Counted from the stretch's first letter, positions 1-9,426 are shown. The stretch: 64,000 nt of DNA from Prochlorococcus sp. AG-363-N20 (GCA_003280105.1 QCFX01000001.1:1-64000); one strand, 5' to 3'. The notes: a model not told the origin generated them from the letters alone. A program made the numbers and translations.

Positions 1-292
1 TCTGAGTCCAATCTTCATCAGAAATTTGTTCCCATGAAGGGTTGGGAAGTAAAACGTCAAAGGTTTTCGCCAAAGGATACAGGTACTGGATTAAGCCATC
101 TCGATCATTCTTTGACCATTCAGAAGAATGCAACCAAGCAATCAAAGTCTTTTTTTTATTAGAGTCAGGAGCATGTTGGACTGCAAATGTTCTTATTCCA
201 AGTTCTCCGAGTTGCCATATAAAAGTTTCCTCCAATTCCCAGGGGAAAATTAATTCAAATCGCCACCAAAAGTTTTTCCCAAACTGGCTCAT
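1..292 (-). CDS. prmA: Ribosomal protein L11 methyltransferase, N-terminal part (cut by window edge)
   Basis: Reading from the ATG at 292 gives about 97 residues starting MSQFGKNFWWRFELIFPWEL, with an early pattern of paired Trp and Phe residues and a late SWEQISDEDW segment typical of the start of PrmA. PrmA trimethylates lysines of ribosomal protein L11 using S-adenosylmethionine. The methyltransferase domain lies beyond the left edge. It follows serA on the same strand with about 30 bp between them, so the two may be co-transcribed. The family call rests on recognition of the N-terminal region only. Confidence 0.75.
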   Translation of the reverse strand, partial: MSQFGKNFWWRFELIFPWELEETFIWQLGELGIRTFAVQHAPDSNKKKTLIAWLHSSEWSKNDRDGLIQYLYPLAKTFDVLLPNPSWEQISDEDWTQ

Positions 293-322
293 AGTATGTA
301 TTTCAACAAAAGCTTTTGCTAA

Positions 323-1909
323 TCACAATGTGACCGGATGTGCTTCTTGAATGCCATTTATTGAAAGAATTTCAACCAGCAAATCTTGAGGAATCGGGTC
401 ATCAATACTTAAAACCATCACAGCGTCTCCTCTAACAATTTTTCTACCTACTTGCATAGAGGCAATATTCACATTGTGCTCACCCAGCAGAGAACCCAAT
501 CGGCCAATAATTCCAGGCATATCCCTATGACGAGTAAAAAGCATGTGTTGGCTAGGAGAAGCATTTAAAGGGAATTCATCAATGCTTGTTATCCGCAAGT
601 CTCCATCAGCAAAAACAGAGCCGCTCACACTATGTCCCCCTTTATTCCCCTTAGTAGTCAGTTGAAGTGATCCACTAGCAAAATCTTTACTGGCTTCATC
701 TTTTATCTCAAGCACATGTATACCTCTTCCTTTTGCTTCTAGGGCAGCATTTACGTAATTAATTCTTTCTCCTAGAGAACTAGTGAGAAAGCCTTTAAGA
801 GTCGCAACAACAATTGGTTGAGAAGGATGTTGCGCAAATTCGCCTTGCAAACGAACTTCCAACTCATGAATTTGCCCTCCTGATAATTGACTTGCTAATA
901 AACCAAGTGTTTCTCCTAACTGCAAATGAGGTTTCAATCTTTCCATAACATCTGCATTCAAGCCAGGAATATTTACTGCACTTCGTGCTGGAAGCCCTAA
1001 GAGGACATCACGTATTTGCTCGGCAACATCTATTGCCACATTTTCTTGAGCCTCTTCAGTAGATGCTCCTAAATGAGGGGTCAATATCAAGTGTTCATCT
1101 ATTGAAAGCAAAGGAGAATCATTAGGCAATGGCTCACTCTCATATACATCCAAAGCTGCTCCAGCTATTACTCCGGATTTAACAGCTTGCGCCAGAGCAG
1201 GTTCATCAATAATGCCGCCTCGAGCACAATTAACTAATCTCGCAGTTGGTTTCATTGAAGCCAACATTTTTGAATTAACTAGGTTTTCTGTATCAGGTGT
1301 CCTTGGCAAATGAAGAGTTACATAATCCGATTCTCTAAATAAATCTTCAATTGAAGAAAGTCTTACCTGCATTTGTTGAGCTCTTTCGGCGGAAATAAAA
1401 GGATCAAAAGCAAGTACATCCATTCCCATTGCTATTGCGACCTTTGCGACATGAGAACCAATTTTTCCTAGGCCAACAACACCTAAAACTTTTTTATACA
1501 TCTCATTACCTACATATTTCTTTCGATCCCATCCTCCGCAAATAGTGCTGGCATGAGCCTGAGGTACATGACGGGATAAAGAAAGCAGTAATGCCAACGC
1601 ATGTTCAGCTGCTGCGATCGTATTACCCCCTGGAGAATTCACAACCAACACCCCACGTTGAGTGGCTGCTGGAACGTCTACATTGTCGACTCCTACACCT
1701 GCTCTACCAATAATGCGAAGGTTTTCTCCAGCCTCGATCAATTCAGCGGTAACTTTTGTCCCAGATCGAATCATTAATGCGTCATATTCACCAATAATTT
1801 GCTTTACCTGATCAGGTGAAAGGCCCAAACGGACATCAACTTGAGCTACTTGACTAAGAATGTCGAGACCCGCTTGATCAATCGGATCGGAAACCAAAAC
1901 TTTTGTCAT
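323..1909 (-). CDS. serA: D-3-phosphoglycerate dehydrogenase
   Basis: This cytosolic enzyme oxidises 3-phosphoglycerate to 3-phosphohydroxypyruvate with NAD, the first step of serine synthesis. The 528-residue protein is the long form. It has the split substrate domain at residues 1-98 and about 290-320, an NAD domain with VGLGKIG at 145-151, and the catalytic Arg in NCARGG (230), Glu in YESEP (about 259) and His in TPHLGAS (279). An ASB intervening domain follows, then a C-terminal ACT domain (about 455-525, HRDMPGIIGRLG). A TTG lies one codon upstream, but the ATG at 1909 is the better start. The ACT domain suggests serine feedback, which is a family property not visible here. Confidence 0.97.
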   Translation of the reverse strand: MTKVLVSDPIDQAGLDILSQVAQVDVRLGLSPDQVKQIIGEYDALMIRSGTKVTAELIEAGENLRIIGRAGVGVDNVDVPAATQRGVLVVNSPGGNTIAAAEHALALLLSLSRHVPQAHASTICGGWDRKKYVGNEMYKKVLGVVGLGKIGSHVAKVAIAMGMDVLAFDPFISAERAQQMQVRLSSIEDLFRESDYVTLHLPRTPDTENLVNSKMLASMKPTARLVNCARGGIIDEPALAQAVKSGVIAGAALDVYESEPLPNDSPLLSIDEHLILTPHLGASTEEAQENVAIDVAEQIRDVLLGLPARSAVNIPGLNADVMERLKPHLQLGETLGLLASQLSGGQIHELEVRLQGEFAQHPSQPIVVATLKGFLTSSLGERINYVNAALEAKGRGIHVLEIKDEASKDFASGSLQLTTKGNKGGHSVSGSVFADGDLRITSIDEFPLNASPSQHMLFTRHRDMPGIIGRLGSLLGEHNVNIASMQVGRKIVRGDAVMVLSIDDPIPQDLLVEILSINGIQEAHPVTL

Positions 1910-2011
1910 CAAGCTCTTAACAATTCCTAGGTAAACTTTAGAGAGCTAATCGCTCCTCATCAGTTTTCCTTTAATCAGGATTCAGAATCCAAACAATTGA
2001 GGAAGAAATTT

Positions 2012-2578
2012 GTGCCTATTTGCGTAGTAGTGCTTGGCCAAAGAGCAAAGGCCAATGAACTAATTCAAAAGCTAGAAGAGACCTCGCTCCCTCTTCGTGA
2101 GTGTCAGCTTGTTATACCCAAGCATAAAGAAGCAATCCAGCAAGCCACTAAAGACAATGAAGACAAATTACTTGGGAAAATTAATCCTGTTGAGATTGAC
2201 AAAGTCCGCTTACTAAACCCAAAAATTGCAAAGAAATCTCGTCAAAGAAGCATGGCCTTTTGGCTAATGCCTTTTGGTTTCATTGCTGGTCTTACATTTA
2301 CACAAATGACTGGCTTAAACACTTTCTCTAGCTTAGGTCTAGGTTTTGCTCCTGAAGCACTAATAGGGAGCCTGCTCGGCATGGGGTCAGGGTGGATAGG
2401 TAGCTATGTAGCAGCATCAAGTGTTGGGTCCGAACAAACGGAAGATATAAATAGCTTGAGAAAAAGAAATGAAAATGGCAAATGGCTTCTCATTCTAGAA
2501 ACCCCTCTTGAAATAGAATTACCTTGGCAATTAATACAACAAATTAATCCCATTGAAGTGGTTAGATTGCTTGAGTAA
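2012..2578 (+). CDS. Conserved cyanobacterial membrane protein, unknown function
   Basis: The protein of 188 residues has a soluble N-terminal part with a repeated charged pattern. Two hydrophobic segments follow in the middle (around FWLMPFGFIAGLTF and ALIGSLLGMGSGWIGSY), then a short hydrophilic tail. A GAGGAAG ribosome-binding site sits about 6 nt before the GTG at 2012, which favours that start over the TTG at 1997 inside the same open frame. The stop codon shares one base with the ATG of the next gene (TAATG), so translation of the S4 protein is probably coupled to it. No catalytic motif is seen. Confidence 0.8.
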   Translation: MPICVVVLGQRAKANELIQKLEETSLPLRECQLVIPKHKEAIQQATKDNEDKLLGKINPVEIDKVRLLNPKIAKKSRQRSMAFWLMPFGFIAGLTFTQMTGLNTFSSLGLGFAPEALIGSLLGMGSGWIGSYVAASSVGSEQTEDINSLRKRNENGKWLLILETPLEIELPWQLIQQINPIEVVRLLE

Positions 2579-3366
2579 TGACATTACCCAAAAAAGAACT
2601 TTTAAAAAAAAGCAAAAATCCTGAACAAATTGCACCACTGCTGAATCAAGCCGAATCAGCTCTTAAAACGTGGAGTTATCAGTGGAGTCCTTTTATTTCA
2701 GCTCCTATTTGTGAAGAGGCTCTCAAAATAATGGCTCCATTAAATAATATCCATTGGCATTCCGACGGAGGCTATCCAGGAGCAGAACGTCAAAGGATGC
2801 AATGTATATGCCATTTTGATTCAGCCCCTTTCACACTCGAGTCGGCACCAATAACAGGAATGCGAATAGAAGGGAACTTTCTCTTTGATCGTGCAACTCC
2901 TCAAGATTTTCGACGCGCCCTTGAAATGCTTGATATTTCACCTAATGGTGTCGGAGACATATGGATCACGGGTGACAGGGGTGCACAAGCCCTTTGCACC
3001 CCAGAAGCCGCCAAAGCACTTAATGGTGCCCATGGGCTAGTAAGAGATGTAGAAATCTTTTGCGAAGCCGTTGAGATCAGTCAATTACAACTGCCCTTCA
3101 AGCGCGCCCCTAAGAAATCAACCACAGTAGAAGCATCAACTCGGATAGATGCAATTGCCTCTGCTGGATTTGGCTTATCAAGGGCAAAGATTGTCAGTCA
3201 TATTAAGGATGGTCGATTACGGCTGAATTGGAGGCCTCTCAGGCAGTCAAGCAAGCAAATACAAGTAGGCGATCGAATACAACTTGAGAGCAAAGGGACA
3301 GTAGAAGTCTTAAAGATTAATCTGACAAAACGCAACCGATGGCGGGTTGAATTATTGCGCGAATGA
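2578..3366 (+). CDS. S4-domain RNA-binding protein (YlmH type, photosystem II S4 protein)
   Basis: The 262-residue protein has an N-terminal region with an RNA-binding-like fold. A C-terminal S4 domain follows at about residues 190-255, marked by RIDAIASAGFGLSRAKIVSH and a downstream DGRLRLN strand. Proteins of this architecture in cyanobacteria and plastids are annotated as photosystem II S4 domain proteins; in Firmicutes the relative YlmH is linked to cell division and ribosome rescue. The role here is inferred from the family only. The start overlaps the preceding stop by one base, pointing to a two-gene operon. Confidence 0.88.
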   Translation: MTLPKKELLKKSKNPEQIAPLLNQAESALKTWSYQWSPFISAPICEEALKIMAPLNNIHWHSDGGYPGAERQRMQCICHFDSAPFTLESAPITGMRIEGNFLFDRATPQDFRRALEMLDISPNGVGDIWITGDRGAQALCTPEAAKALNGAHGLVRDVEIFCEAVEISQLQLPFKRAPKKSTTVEASTRIDAIASAGFGLSRAKIVSHIKDGRLRLNWRPLRQSSKQIQVGDRIQLESKGTVEVLKINLTKRNRWRVELLRE

Positions 3367-3440
3367 TGAAGCCTCAGCACAAGCTGCTAGTTTCATTGAT
3401 CGATCAAATCGATTCTTGTCCTTACAAGCGATCGTTTTGC

Positions 3441-3512
<72 letters not shown>

Positions 3513-3537
3513 TCTGAATTCAATTCCACAGAATTTA

Positions 3538-3870
3538 ATGAGGTACTTTGTAGCGGCTTTTCTCCTCCTATTAATAATTACATTCTCCAAATCACCTGTT
3601 TTCGCAATCCCTTTAGACAACTTTGAAATTTCCATGAAAGAGTGGGATGAGAAAAGAGAGTTGGCAAGTAAATACCTTCAAGAGGCAGAAAAATCTCTTA
3701 AAGAAGGCGATGCCCTTGCAGGATGCTCATCTCAAAGAGAAGCAAGTCGATATGGCATAGAAGCAACAGAAGCATTAATAAAGGCGATGGAGGCTAATGG
3801 CTCAAAAAATGAGATTGAGAATTTAAAAGCAGGATTAAACAAATGGAAAGAGTTAGGTGATTTCTGCTAA
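3538..3870 (+). CDS. Small secreted protein, unknown function
   Basis: The 110-residue protein begins with a clear signal peptide (MRYFVAAFLLLLIITFSKSP, cleavage likely after VFA). A charged, mostly helical mature part follows, with one internal Cys in GCSSQ and a C-terminal Cys that could form a disulfide. It lies just after tRNA-Val. I do not recognise a named family; helical secreted proteins of this size are common in Prochlorococcus. Confidence 0.75.
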   Translation: MRYFVAAFLLLLIITFSKSPVFAIPLDNFEISMKEWDEKRELASKYLQEAEKSLKEGDALAGCSSQREASRYGIEATEALIKAMEANGSKNEIENLKAGLNKWKELGDFC

Positions 3871-4202
3871 CCACATAATTTAAATTTATGAGCTTTAATA
3901 ATCAATACACATGTACAAGCTCTTTTAAAGGGTAAGAAAGAATTGGGGAGTAAGTCACTCAAAAAGAATTATTTATCTTTCTAAAAATTCATTATTCAAA
4001 GTCAAACTAATTAATTTTTTTTAAAACAAACTTTAAAAGTTAACTATTGTTAGATTTGAATGTTAAAATACAAAGGCTAACATCCATACAAGGCAAAGTT
4101 GCTCTTAGTTTCAGAAAGTTTTTTACAGTCTCCCTGGAGAGGCCAAGAAACAACAATCTCTAACAAGACCGCCTAACATTACATCTATCTCGCAAAGAAT
4201 CT
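3871..4202. other. Intergenic region before murD, no gene seen
   Basis: This is AT-rich DNA with no convincing short ORF, hairpin terminator or repeat. It presumably holds the murD promoter. Confidence 0.5.
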
Positions 4203-5591
4203 TTGAAGCCTAAAACCATTGTAATTGGCCTAGGTCGCTCCGGAATAGGTGCGGCCAAGTTACTGAATAAAGAAGGTGATGAAGTGATAGTTATAGATAG
4301 CTCCGAAAACGATATCCTTCTGAAATCAAGCCAAGATCTAGAGAAACAAGCTATAAAAGTAGAGACAGCAAAACCTCTAGAACTGTCAACATTCAAACCA
4401 TGGATAGAAGAACTTTCTCTAATAGTAATAAGCCCTTCAATTCCATGGGATCACCCTACCTTAAATGAGCTGAGGAGCCTAGGGGTAATGGTTAAAGGTG
4501 AAATGGATATCGCATGGGAAAGGTTGAATTCAATACCTTGGATTGGAGTTACAGGAACAAATGGAAAGTCAACTGTTACGCATTTGATTAATCACATTTT
4601 AAATACAAATAAACTCCTTGCACCAATGGGAGGAAATGTAGGTAATGCCGCAACCGAAATCGCTCTGGAAATAATAGAAAAAAGGCAAACGCCTGATTGG
4701 TTGGTTATGGAATTAAGCAGCTATCAGTTAGAAGCTGCTCCTCAGATATCACCTCGAATAGGTCTATGGACAAATCTCACTCCAGATCACTTAGAAAGGC
4801 ATGGAAATATGGCTAAATATGGAAGTATTAAACGCAGACTTTTAGAACAGTCTGACATTCCTATATACAACGCAGATGACTCTTACTTGCGTAGTTTGCG
4901 CTCTAATCTCAAGGAAGGTATTTGGGTCAGTACCGAAGGAAATTTTTCATCGAAAAGTCCATCTGATTACTGGATAGATGATGCAGGAATGGTTATAGAA
5001 AGAAAGAAAAGTTTATTTCACATATCCTCACTCAATATGCCTGGCAAACATAATCTTGAAAATCTTTTAATGGCAACAGCTGCTTCTCGAGCCGCTGGCT
5101 TATCGCCTCAATGTATTCAAGAAAGTCTTGTTTCTTTCCCTGGAGTTCCCCATCGACTAGAGAAAATAGGTACTTGGATGGGAATCAATATTTTCAATGA
5201 CAGCAAAGCTACCAATTATGATTCTGCAAGTATGGCTTTAAAAGCTATTGAAGGCCCAATAATCGTTTTAGCTGGAGGGCAAGTCAAGCAAGGTAATGCC
5301 TCTAACTGGTTGCACCAACTTCACAAGAAAGCTTGCGGAGTAATACTTTTTGGATCAGGGGCAAATGATTTAAAAAACATGCTCCAAGCCTCAAATTTTC
5401 AAGGACAAATTTTCTGCGATAAGACACTCAAAGAAGCGGTTGGGCTGGCAATCACAATCTCTAAGTCTAAAAAGCCTAGAAGCATTTTGCTCTCTCCAGC
5501 ATGTGCCAGCTTCGATCAGTTCCAAGACTTTGAAGAGCGTGGTAATTATTTTCGTGATTTAATTACACCACTATTGGACGAAACCAACTAA
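4203..5591 (+). CDS. murD: UDP-N-acetylmuramoylalanine-D-glutamate ligase
   Basis: MurD adds D-glutamate to UDP-MurNAc-L-Ala using ATP in the cytoplasmic stage of peptidoglycan synthesis. The 462-residue length fits the family. The N-terminal nucleotide-binding domain has GLGRSGIGAA (residues 9-18). The Mur central domain has the ATP loop GVTGTNGKST (115-124) and the ELSSYQLE motif, and the C-terminal domain has FNDSKATN. The reading frame starts at a TTG at 4203; no in-frame ATG lies near enough upstream, so TTG is the likely start. It stands alone, with no other mur gene beside it. Confidence 0.97.
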   Translation: MKPKTIVIGLGRSGIGAAKLLNKEGDEVIVIDSSENDILLKSSQDLEKQAIKVETAKPLELSTFKPWIEELSLIVISPSIPWDHPTLNELRSLGVMVKGEMDIAWERLNSIPWIGVTGTNGKSTVTHLINHILNTNKLLAPMGGNVGNAATEIALEIIEKRQTPDWLVMELSSYQLEAAPQISPRIGLWTNLTPDHLERHGNMAKYGSIKRRLLEQSDIPIYNADDSYLRSLRSNLKEGIWVSTEGNFSSKSPSDYWIDDAGMVIERKKSLFHISSLNMPGKHNLENLLMATAASRAAGLSPQCIQESLVSFPGVPHRLEKIGTWMGINIFNDSKATNYDSASMALKAIEGPIIVLAGGQVKQGNASNWLHQLHKKACGVILFGSGANDLKNMLQASNFQGQIFCDKTLKEAVGLAITISKSKKPRSILLSPACASFDQFQDFEERGNYFRDLITPLLDETN

Positions 5592-5698
5592 TAAAACAAT
5601 AAGGCAGCTTAAAAAGCAAAAAGCCTATATTTTTTGGCCGGTCATCCCTCCCTCCCTAAAGACAGTTAAAAAGCTAAAAATAGTGTGTTAAAACTGAT

Positions 5699-6007
5699 TT
5701 GGTGGCTCTTTTGAACGAATTCAGTTTGCCTCCTGAGGCTATAAGCCATAAACAGCTAACTTCCTTGCTGGCAGGTGCTCCCAAAGAAATTGTTATGACG
5801 AATGAGGAAACCTCTTTGTTGTCAAAAGAAGAGGAAATTTTTGAGGAGTTAATAAAAAATTGGTCCTGCCTAAGCAAAGAGTTGCTAGCAACACTAAATA
5901 AAAAACCCAATTGCCTGTTCGCAAATCGAGAAAAGAAATCGATAATGGCTTTAGGGGCGCTAGAAGCACATCTACACTTGGCTTTACAAGCTCAAAAAGA
6001 GAGCTAA
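5699..6007 (+). CDS. Hypothetical protein
   Basis: The open frame of 102 residues starts at TTG (5699). It begins MVALLNEFSLPPEAISHKQL and is mainly helical and acidic, with no transmembrane segment or signal peptide. The codon pattern looks coding, but the start has no strong ribosome-binding site. An overlapping minus-strand frame is judged to be a shadow. Function unknown. Confidence 0.5.
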   Translation: MVALLNEFSLPPEAISHKQLTSLLAGAPKEIVMTNEETSLLSKEEEIFEELIKNWSCLSKELLATLNKKPNCLFANREKKSIMALGALEAHLHLALQAQKES

Positions 6008-6219
6008 AAGTCACCTTGCTGAATTCACTTTTCAACAAATCAACCGAACGATAATCAAGCTTGAAGGTTCTAGTAAGGTTATTTAAGTCATTTGCTGAGT
6101 GATTTTCCCCATAGACATTTAATAGCCATAGCTGTAGAAAAGTAGTAGGGCTCATACAGAGCCTGAATAGCCAAATCAACTGATATATAAGTCCAATCTC
6201 AAATTTCTGGAGGTCTGTA

Positions 6220-6363
6220 ATGACTATTCAAGAATCACTCCTTTATTTCGAATCCCTTTTACCAGCAATAGTTGGAGCTTCTATTGGGGTTTTAGCTTTG
6301 ATTGGAATCAAAGAGCTTTTTAAAGAGACCAAAGTTGCTCTAAATAAACGAATCAGTGCCTAA
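6220..6363 (+). CDS. 47-residue membrane peptide
   Basis: A short frame begins at an ATG preceded by TGGAGGT (ribosome-binding site about 8 nt upstream). It encodes MTIQESLLYFESLLPAIVGA followed by a hydrophobic helix and the basic tail KETKVALNKRISA. One membrane span with a positive cytoplasmic end is the whole protein. The next small gene also has a strong AGGAGGT site, so the two look like a pair. No known photosystem subunit was recognised. Confidence 0.7.
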   Translation: MTIQESLLYFESLLPAIVGASIGVLALIGIKELFKETKVALNKRISA

Positions 6364-6416
6364 AAGTCACTTCTAAATTTTTTAGGCTCATCAATACGAA
6401 GCCAGGAGGTACTGCC

Positions 6417-6572
6417 GTGGCATCAAAACACTCAAAAATTTCATCTCAAAATTCTTGCGATATACCTCGAAGAAAAGAAGCTATAGAAGCTTTATTGGTG
6501 CTGGCTTGGCTTAAGGGCAAAAAAGAGAGCCCAGAATGGGTTTTCAAGGAATTAAACAGCTACTGTCATTAG
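6417..6572 (+). CDS. 51-residue hypothetical protein
   Basis: The GTG start at 6417 follows an AGGAGGT site at the ideal distance. The soluble product (MASKHSKISSQNSCDIPRRK at its start) has the central motif EALLVLAWLKGKKESPEW and ends in NSYCH. The strong ribosome-binding site is the main evidence that it is expressed. Function unknown. Confidence 0.65.
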   Translation: MASKHSKISSQNSCDIPRRKEAIEALLVLAWLKGKKESPEWVFKELNSYCH

Positions 6573-6625
6573 GTTGCAAAAAGCAACCATGCCTTCCTTC
6601 TTTCAATGAATAGCTTTAAAGATTG

Positions 6626-6763
6626 CTATGCCGCCTTAGGAGGCATGACATCTGCCTGATTCTCTTCGAGAGCCACTCGCACTGCTTCAGCGAGAGGAGT
6701 ATTACCTTTTGCCTTTGAAGCTGCGAGCGCTTCTACAAGGCGAACCTTGCGTTCATGATCCAT
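6626..6763 (-). CDS. 45-residue hypothetical protein
   Basis: A short minus-strand frame encodes MDHERKVRLVEALAASKAKG, then NTPLAEAVRVALEENQ and a short C-terminal tail. The composition is helical with an alanine-rich core and clearly coding-like. It converges with the preceding short gene. Function unknown. Confidence 0.65.
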   Translation of the reverse strand: MDHERKVRLVEALAASKAKGNTPLAEAVRVALEENQADVMPPKAA

Positions 6764-7073
6764 AAAAAACTTCAGCAGTCTTATCGCTGGTTTTTGAAGA
6801 TAAACCTATATAACTAGGCAAGAGGCATCAGCGCAAGCCTTTTCTGGAGTTTTGTTAAGCAAATCTTAAGGAGCTCTTTCTTCGCTTCTCTGGTATTGCT
6901 TAAAAGGGATTTAACTTCAATTAAACGTCCCCCTCAAAAGCCAAAGCTTATCTCTGACCAATTACTAAGAACAAAATTGATTTTATAAAAACTAATCCCA
7001 AGTCTTATTGTCTTTAAGGGAAAGGAAATTAACCCAGGGGAAAAACCACTTAAAAGCCAAGGAAATTTCTTTC
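6764..7073. other. Intergenic region, no gene seen
   Basis: AT-rich spacer between divergent short genes; it should carry both promoters. An in-frame TTG at 7008 exists upstream of the DUF1499 gene, but the signal-peptide ATG at 7074 makes a leader extension unlikely. Confidence 0.45.
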
Positions 7074-7478
7074 ATGAAAAATCTCTGTTATATTCTTATC
7101 TTGTTTATTCTTATAGTTCTTAATAGCAAATTCACTATGGCATTATCTGAAGACAGAGAATTATCTAAATGCCTGATTAATACAAATTGTATTTTTGCGG
7201 AATGGGAGTTTAATAATACAAATGAAAAGTATCAAGAAATATTGAAAATAGCATCTAATCTTCCAAGATGTTCAGTACTTGAAGAATCAAAGAATTACTG
7301 GCATGGTCTTATTAGAAGTCGCATTTTTCGATTCCCTGATGACCTTGAGATTCTTAACTTACCAGAAAGAAAACTAATCCAAGTGAAGTCTGCATCCAGA
7401 ATAGGCGTCTCAGATCTTGGCGTGAATAGAAATAGAGTTAATTACATCTACAACCAACTTTTGAAAAGCAATGAATAA
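7074..7478 (+). CDS. DUF1499 family secreted protein
   Basis: Starting at the ATG at 7074 gives 134 residues with a signal peptide (MKNLCYILILFILIVLNSKF, cleavage near MALS). The mature protein carries the DUF1499 hallmark segments: SRIFRFPDDLEI in the middle and SASRIGVSDLGVNRNRV near the C-terminus. Family members are small exported or plastid-targeted proteins of unknown function. The mature part keeps Cys residues at KCLINTNC. The start was chosen because it gives an N-terminal signal sequence directly. Confidence 0.85.
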   Translation: MKNLCYILILFILIVLNSKFTMALSEDRELSKCLINTNCIFAEWEFNNTNEKYQEILKIASNLPRCSVLEESKNYWHGLIRSRIFRFPDDLEILNLPERKLIQVKSASRIGVSDLGVNRNRVNYIYNQLLKSNE

Positions 7479-7530
7479 ATACTAGGCTTATAAAATACAA
7501 GTCCTAGAAAAATAAAAAATATTTCCTCAG

Positions 7531-7656
7531 TTATTTAAAAAATAATTTCTGATTATTTTTTCTTGGATCTAGTCCCCAAAGCTCTCCTTTACTTGCTGCT
7601 TGGATGATCGCCTCATAAGAGATTAGATTTCTAAGTTTTGGCTGTTTATTTTCCAT
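7531..7656 (-). CDS. 41-residue hypothetical protein
   Basis: A short minus-strand frame encodes MENKQPKLRNLISYEAIIQA followed by ASKGELWGLDPRKN and a basic end. The compact, balanced composition with a Trp-containing core suggests a real small protein. No membrane span or metal motif. Function unknown. Confidence 0.55.
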   Translation of the reverse strand: MENKQPKLRNLISYEAIIQAASKGELWGLDPRKNNQKLFFK

Positions 7657-7830
7657 ACAAAAAAGATATCGCCTTACAAGTATTTAATCAATGCTTATAT
7701 GAAACCTTTATTGACTCTATTAGCTAGACTTATCTAACAGTGGCAAGTCTAGACAAGCGTTTTTAAGGAGTCAAAAGCAGCTTAAGGCATGGTGCAAGAC
7801 GTTAAATCAGTATCAAACAAACATATATCC

Positions 7831-8184
7831 CTAGGCTTTGGAGTCATGCTCGACGGAAGAAGGAAGTAACCTCCAAGAGTCACGATCAATCAACTTTTTT
7901 CCAGAAAATTGATTAGAAGAAGATAGAACTTGGTAATCGACTTCTTCTAAGACAACAAATAAGTAAGCGAAAGCAAGGATAAAGGTACAAATAATCTTAT
8001 CGGTATCAATTGCAACTGCTCTTATAAGGTCTTTAATGGGGACCCCAAATAAAGGGAAGTTGATTGTAGAGGTCTTAAAGCTAATTTTATTCTGGTTAAC
8101 AGGCATAGAATTCTGCGACTGCATCTCTACAACTGATGATTCTGCTGATTCCCCTTGACCAAAGGACCTGAAAGCTTTCATCAT
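7831..8184 (-). CDS. Hypothetical protein with one membrane segment
   Basis: The frame of 117 residues has two adjacent Met codons at its start. A polar N-terminal third is followed by a hydrophobic stretch (IICTFILAFAYLFVVL) and a charged C-terminus. It is not assigned to a family. The frame is intact, but coding evidence is moderate. Confidence 0.5.
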   Translation of the reverse strand: MMKAFRSFGQGESAESSVVEMQSQNSMPVNQNKISFKTSTINFPLFGVPIKDLIRAVAIDTDKIICTFILAFAYLFVVLEEVDYQVLSSSNQFSGKKLIDRDSWRLLPSSVEHDSKA

Positions 8185-8303
8185 TTAATGATTTTGAGCC
8201 TATTATCGGCATATAGGATGGACAATTAATAATCAAATCTTTAAATCAGGACAAATAAGATTTTGGACGAAAGTGGTAATGGAAAAATGCAATAGTTAAT
8301 TTA

Positions 8304-8900
8304 CTATTTATCAATTCTCATATAGCCATACCAATCTGGCTGCAATAGCTGTGACCGCTTCCACTTATCAGGAATTAACTCTATAGAGCAACTCTGGATA
8401 TATTCAATTGAATTAATGTTGTCTACTGAATCTAGGCAATGAAGACTATTAATATCATCTTTATGCTGCATTTCACAAGATTTTAGAAGGCGTTGCTTTG
8501 CGATTCTCATTGCTTCTGATGCCGATTTTGCAACTATTAAAGAGAATTCATGCAACTCATATAGTTTTTTTGAACTATATCCACCCATATTGACAAACCA
8601 AAGCTTGTTTTCAGAACCGATAGTATCTGAATTATTAATTTGCATAATCGAATTTTTCTCTTTTGCTCTATCTCTAAGGTTGATCTCATAACCATCAATA
8701 TATTTAATTAGAACATAACTATCTATATGCAGGCCTTTACTTGAACCAAACCATTCTTTTCGAAGCTGAGGGATAGTTTCTTCTATGCTTCTACCAACAA
8801 CCCAACGAACATCATGAAGCTCTATATGACTTGATTTGGCACGTCCACCTAAAACTACAAGAAATAAATCAAGTGAAAAGTTATTCTTTATTTTCTCCAT
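8304..8900 (-). CDS. DUF1543 family protein
   Basis: The 198-residue soluble protein opens with the DUF1543 signature: LFLVVLGGRA, then HIELHDVRWVVG, IEETIPQLRKEWFG and HIDSY. A second, more divergent half begins around residue 98 (LWFVNMGGY) and resembles the repeat of the same fold found in two-domain members. Function of the family is unknown. It lies just downstream of the DUF3303 gene on the same strand, so they may share a transcript. Confidence 0.85.
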   Translation of the reverse strand: MEKIKNNFSLDLFLVVLGGRAKSSHIELHDVRWVVGRSIEETIPQLRKEWFGSSKGLHIDSYVLIKYIDGYEINLRDRAKEKNSIMQINNSDTIGSENKLWFVNMGGYSSKKLYELHEFSLIVAKSASEAMRIAKQRLLKSCEMQHKDDINSLHCLDSVDNINSIEYIQSCSIELIPDKWKRSQLLQPDWYGYMRIDK

Positions 8901-8908
8901 TGAAAAAT

Positions 8909-9229
8909 TTATATACCTTGTTGTTCAAGTGCAGCGTTATGTGCTTTCTGCATTTCTACCATCTCAGAACAAGTCAGGGCGGGTCTGTATTGAAAATCGC
9001 AACCGAAGGCTGATCTCCAAAACATAAAGTGCTTAAACAAAGCTTTAGCGTCTTTAGCTTTGCAAATAATGCATAATTCACCAGATTCAGGCATATGCAA
9101 ACGCGCTATCAATTCAAATCCATCAAACTTATCCATTTGAGCACCATCTTCCATATATTTGATGAAAGCCGTATAACCATCATCTTGTGTTTCAGAAGGA
9201 ACTAAGCAAGTAACTACATAAAACTGCAT
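8909..9229 (-). CDS. DUF3303 family protein
   Basis: From the ATG at 9229 the protein has 106 residues. It begins MQFYVVTCLVPSETQDDGYT and contains GFELIARLHMPESGELCIICK and a FKHFMFWRSAFGCDF segment, matching small DUF3303 proteins with a ferredoxin-like fold. The frame stays open 36 codons further upstream, but that part has a different character and no homology signal. The 8-bp gap to the next gene suggests co-transcription with the DUF1543 gene. Confidence 0.75.
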   Translation of the reverse strand: MQFYVVTCLVPSETQDDGYTAFIKYMEDGAQMDKFDGFELIARLHMPESGELCIICKAKDAKALFKHFMFWRSAFGCDFQYRPALTCSEMVEMQKAHNAALEQQGI

Positions 9230-9401
9230 TGTGAGTAATGGAATGAGTTGATTAATCAAGACGTTATTCAATTTGAAAGATACTTTCCACTCCTTAACAG
9301 GATTTTTAAAAAACAAGTCAAACCCTTGTAGCTGCATTTTTAATCAGGCTGATTTAAAGCCAGGATTCTTTTCGGCTTTAATTCAGCCTCATGCATTAAA
9401 A

Positions 9402-9426
9402 AAGCCTCGCGAAAAACGCGAGGCTT
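9402..9426 (-). terminator. Rho-independent terminator of the first pcb gene
   Basis: Arms AAGCCTCGCG (9402-9411) and CGCGAGGCTT (9417-9426) pair perfectly over a 5-nt loop. On the minus strand the hairpin is followed by a run of T. It lies about 45 bp past the stop codon of the downstream pcb gene. Confidence 0.9.

Noticed and set aside
42-350. Plus-strand frame of 102 codons at the left edge
   Set aside because: It overlaps the prmA N-terminus on the other strand, which reads as a recognisable protein; the plus frame has no protein character.
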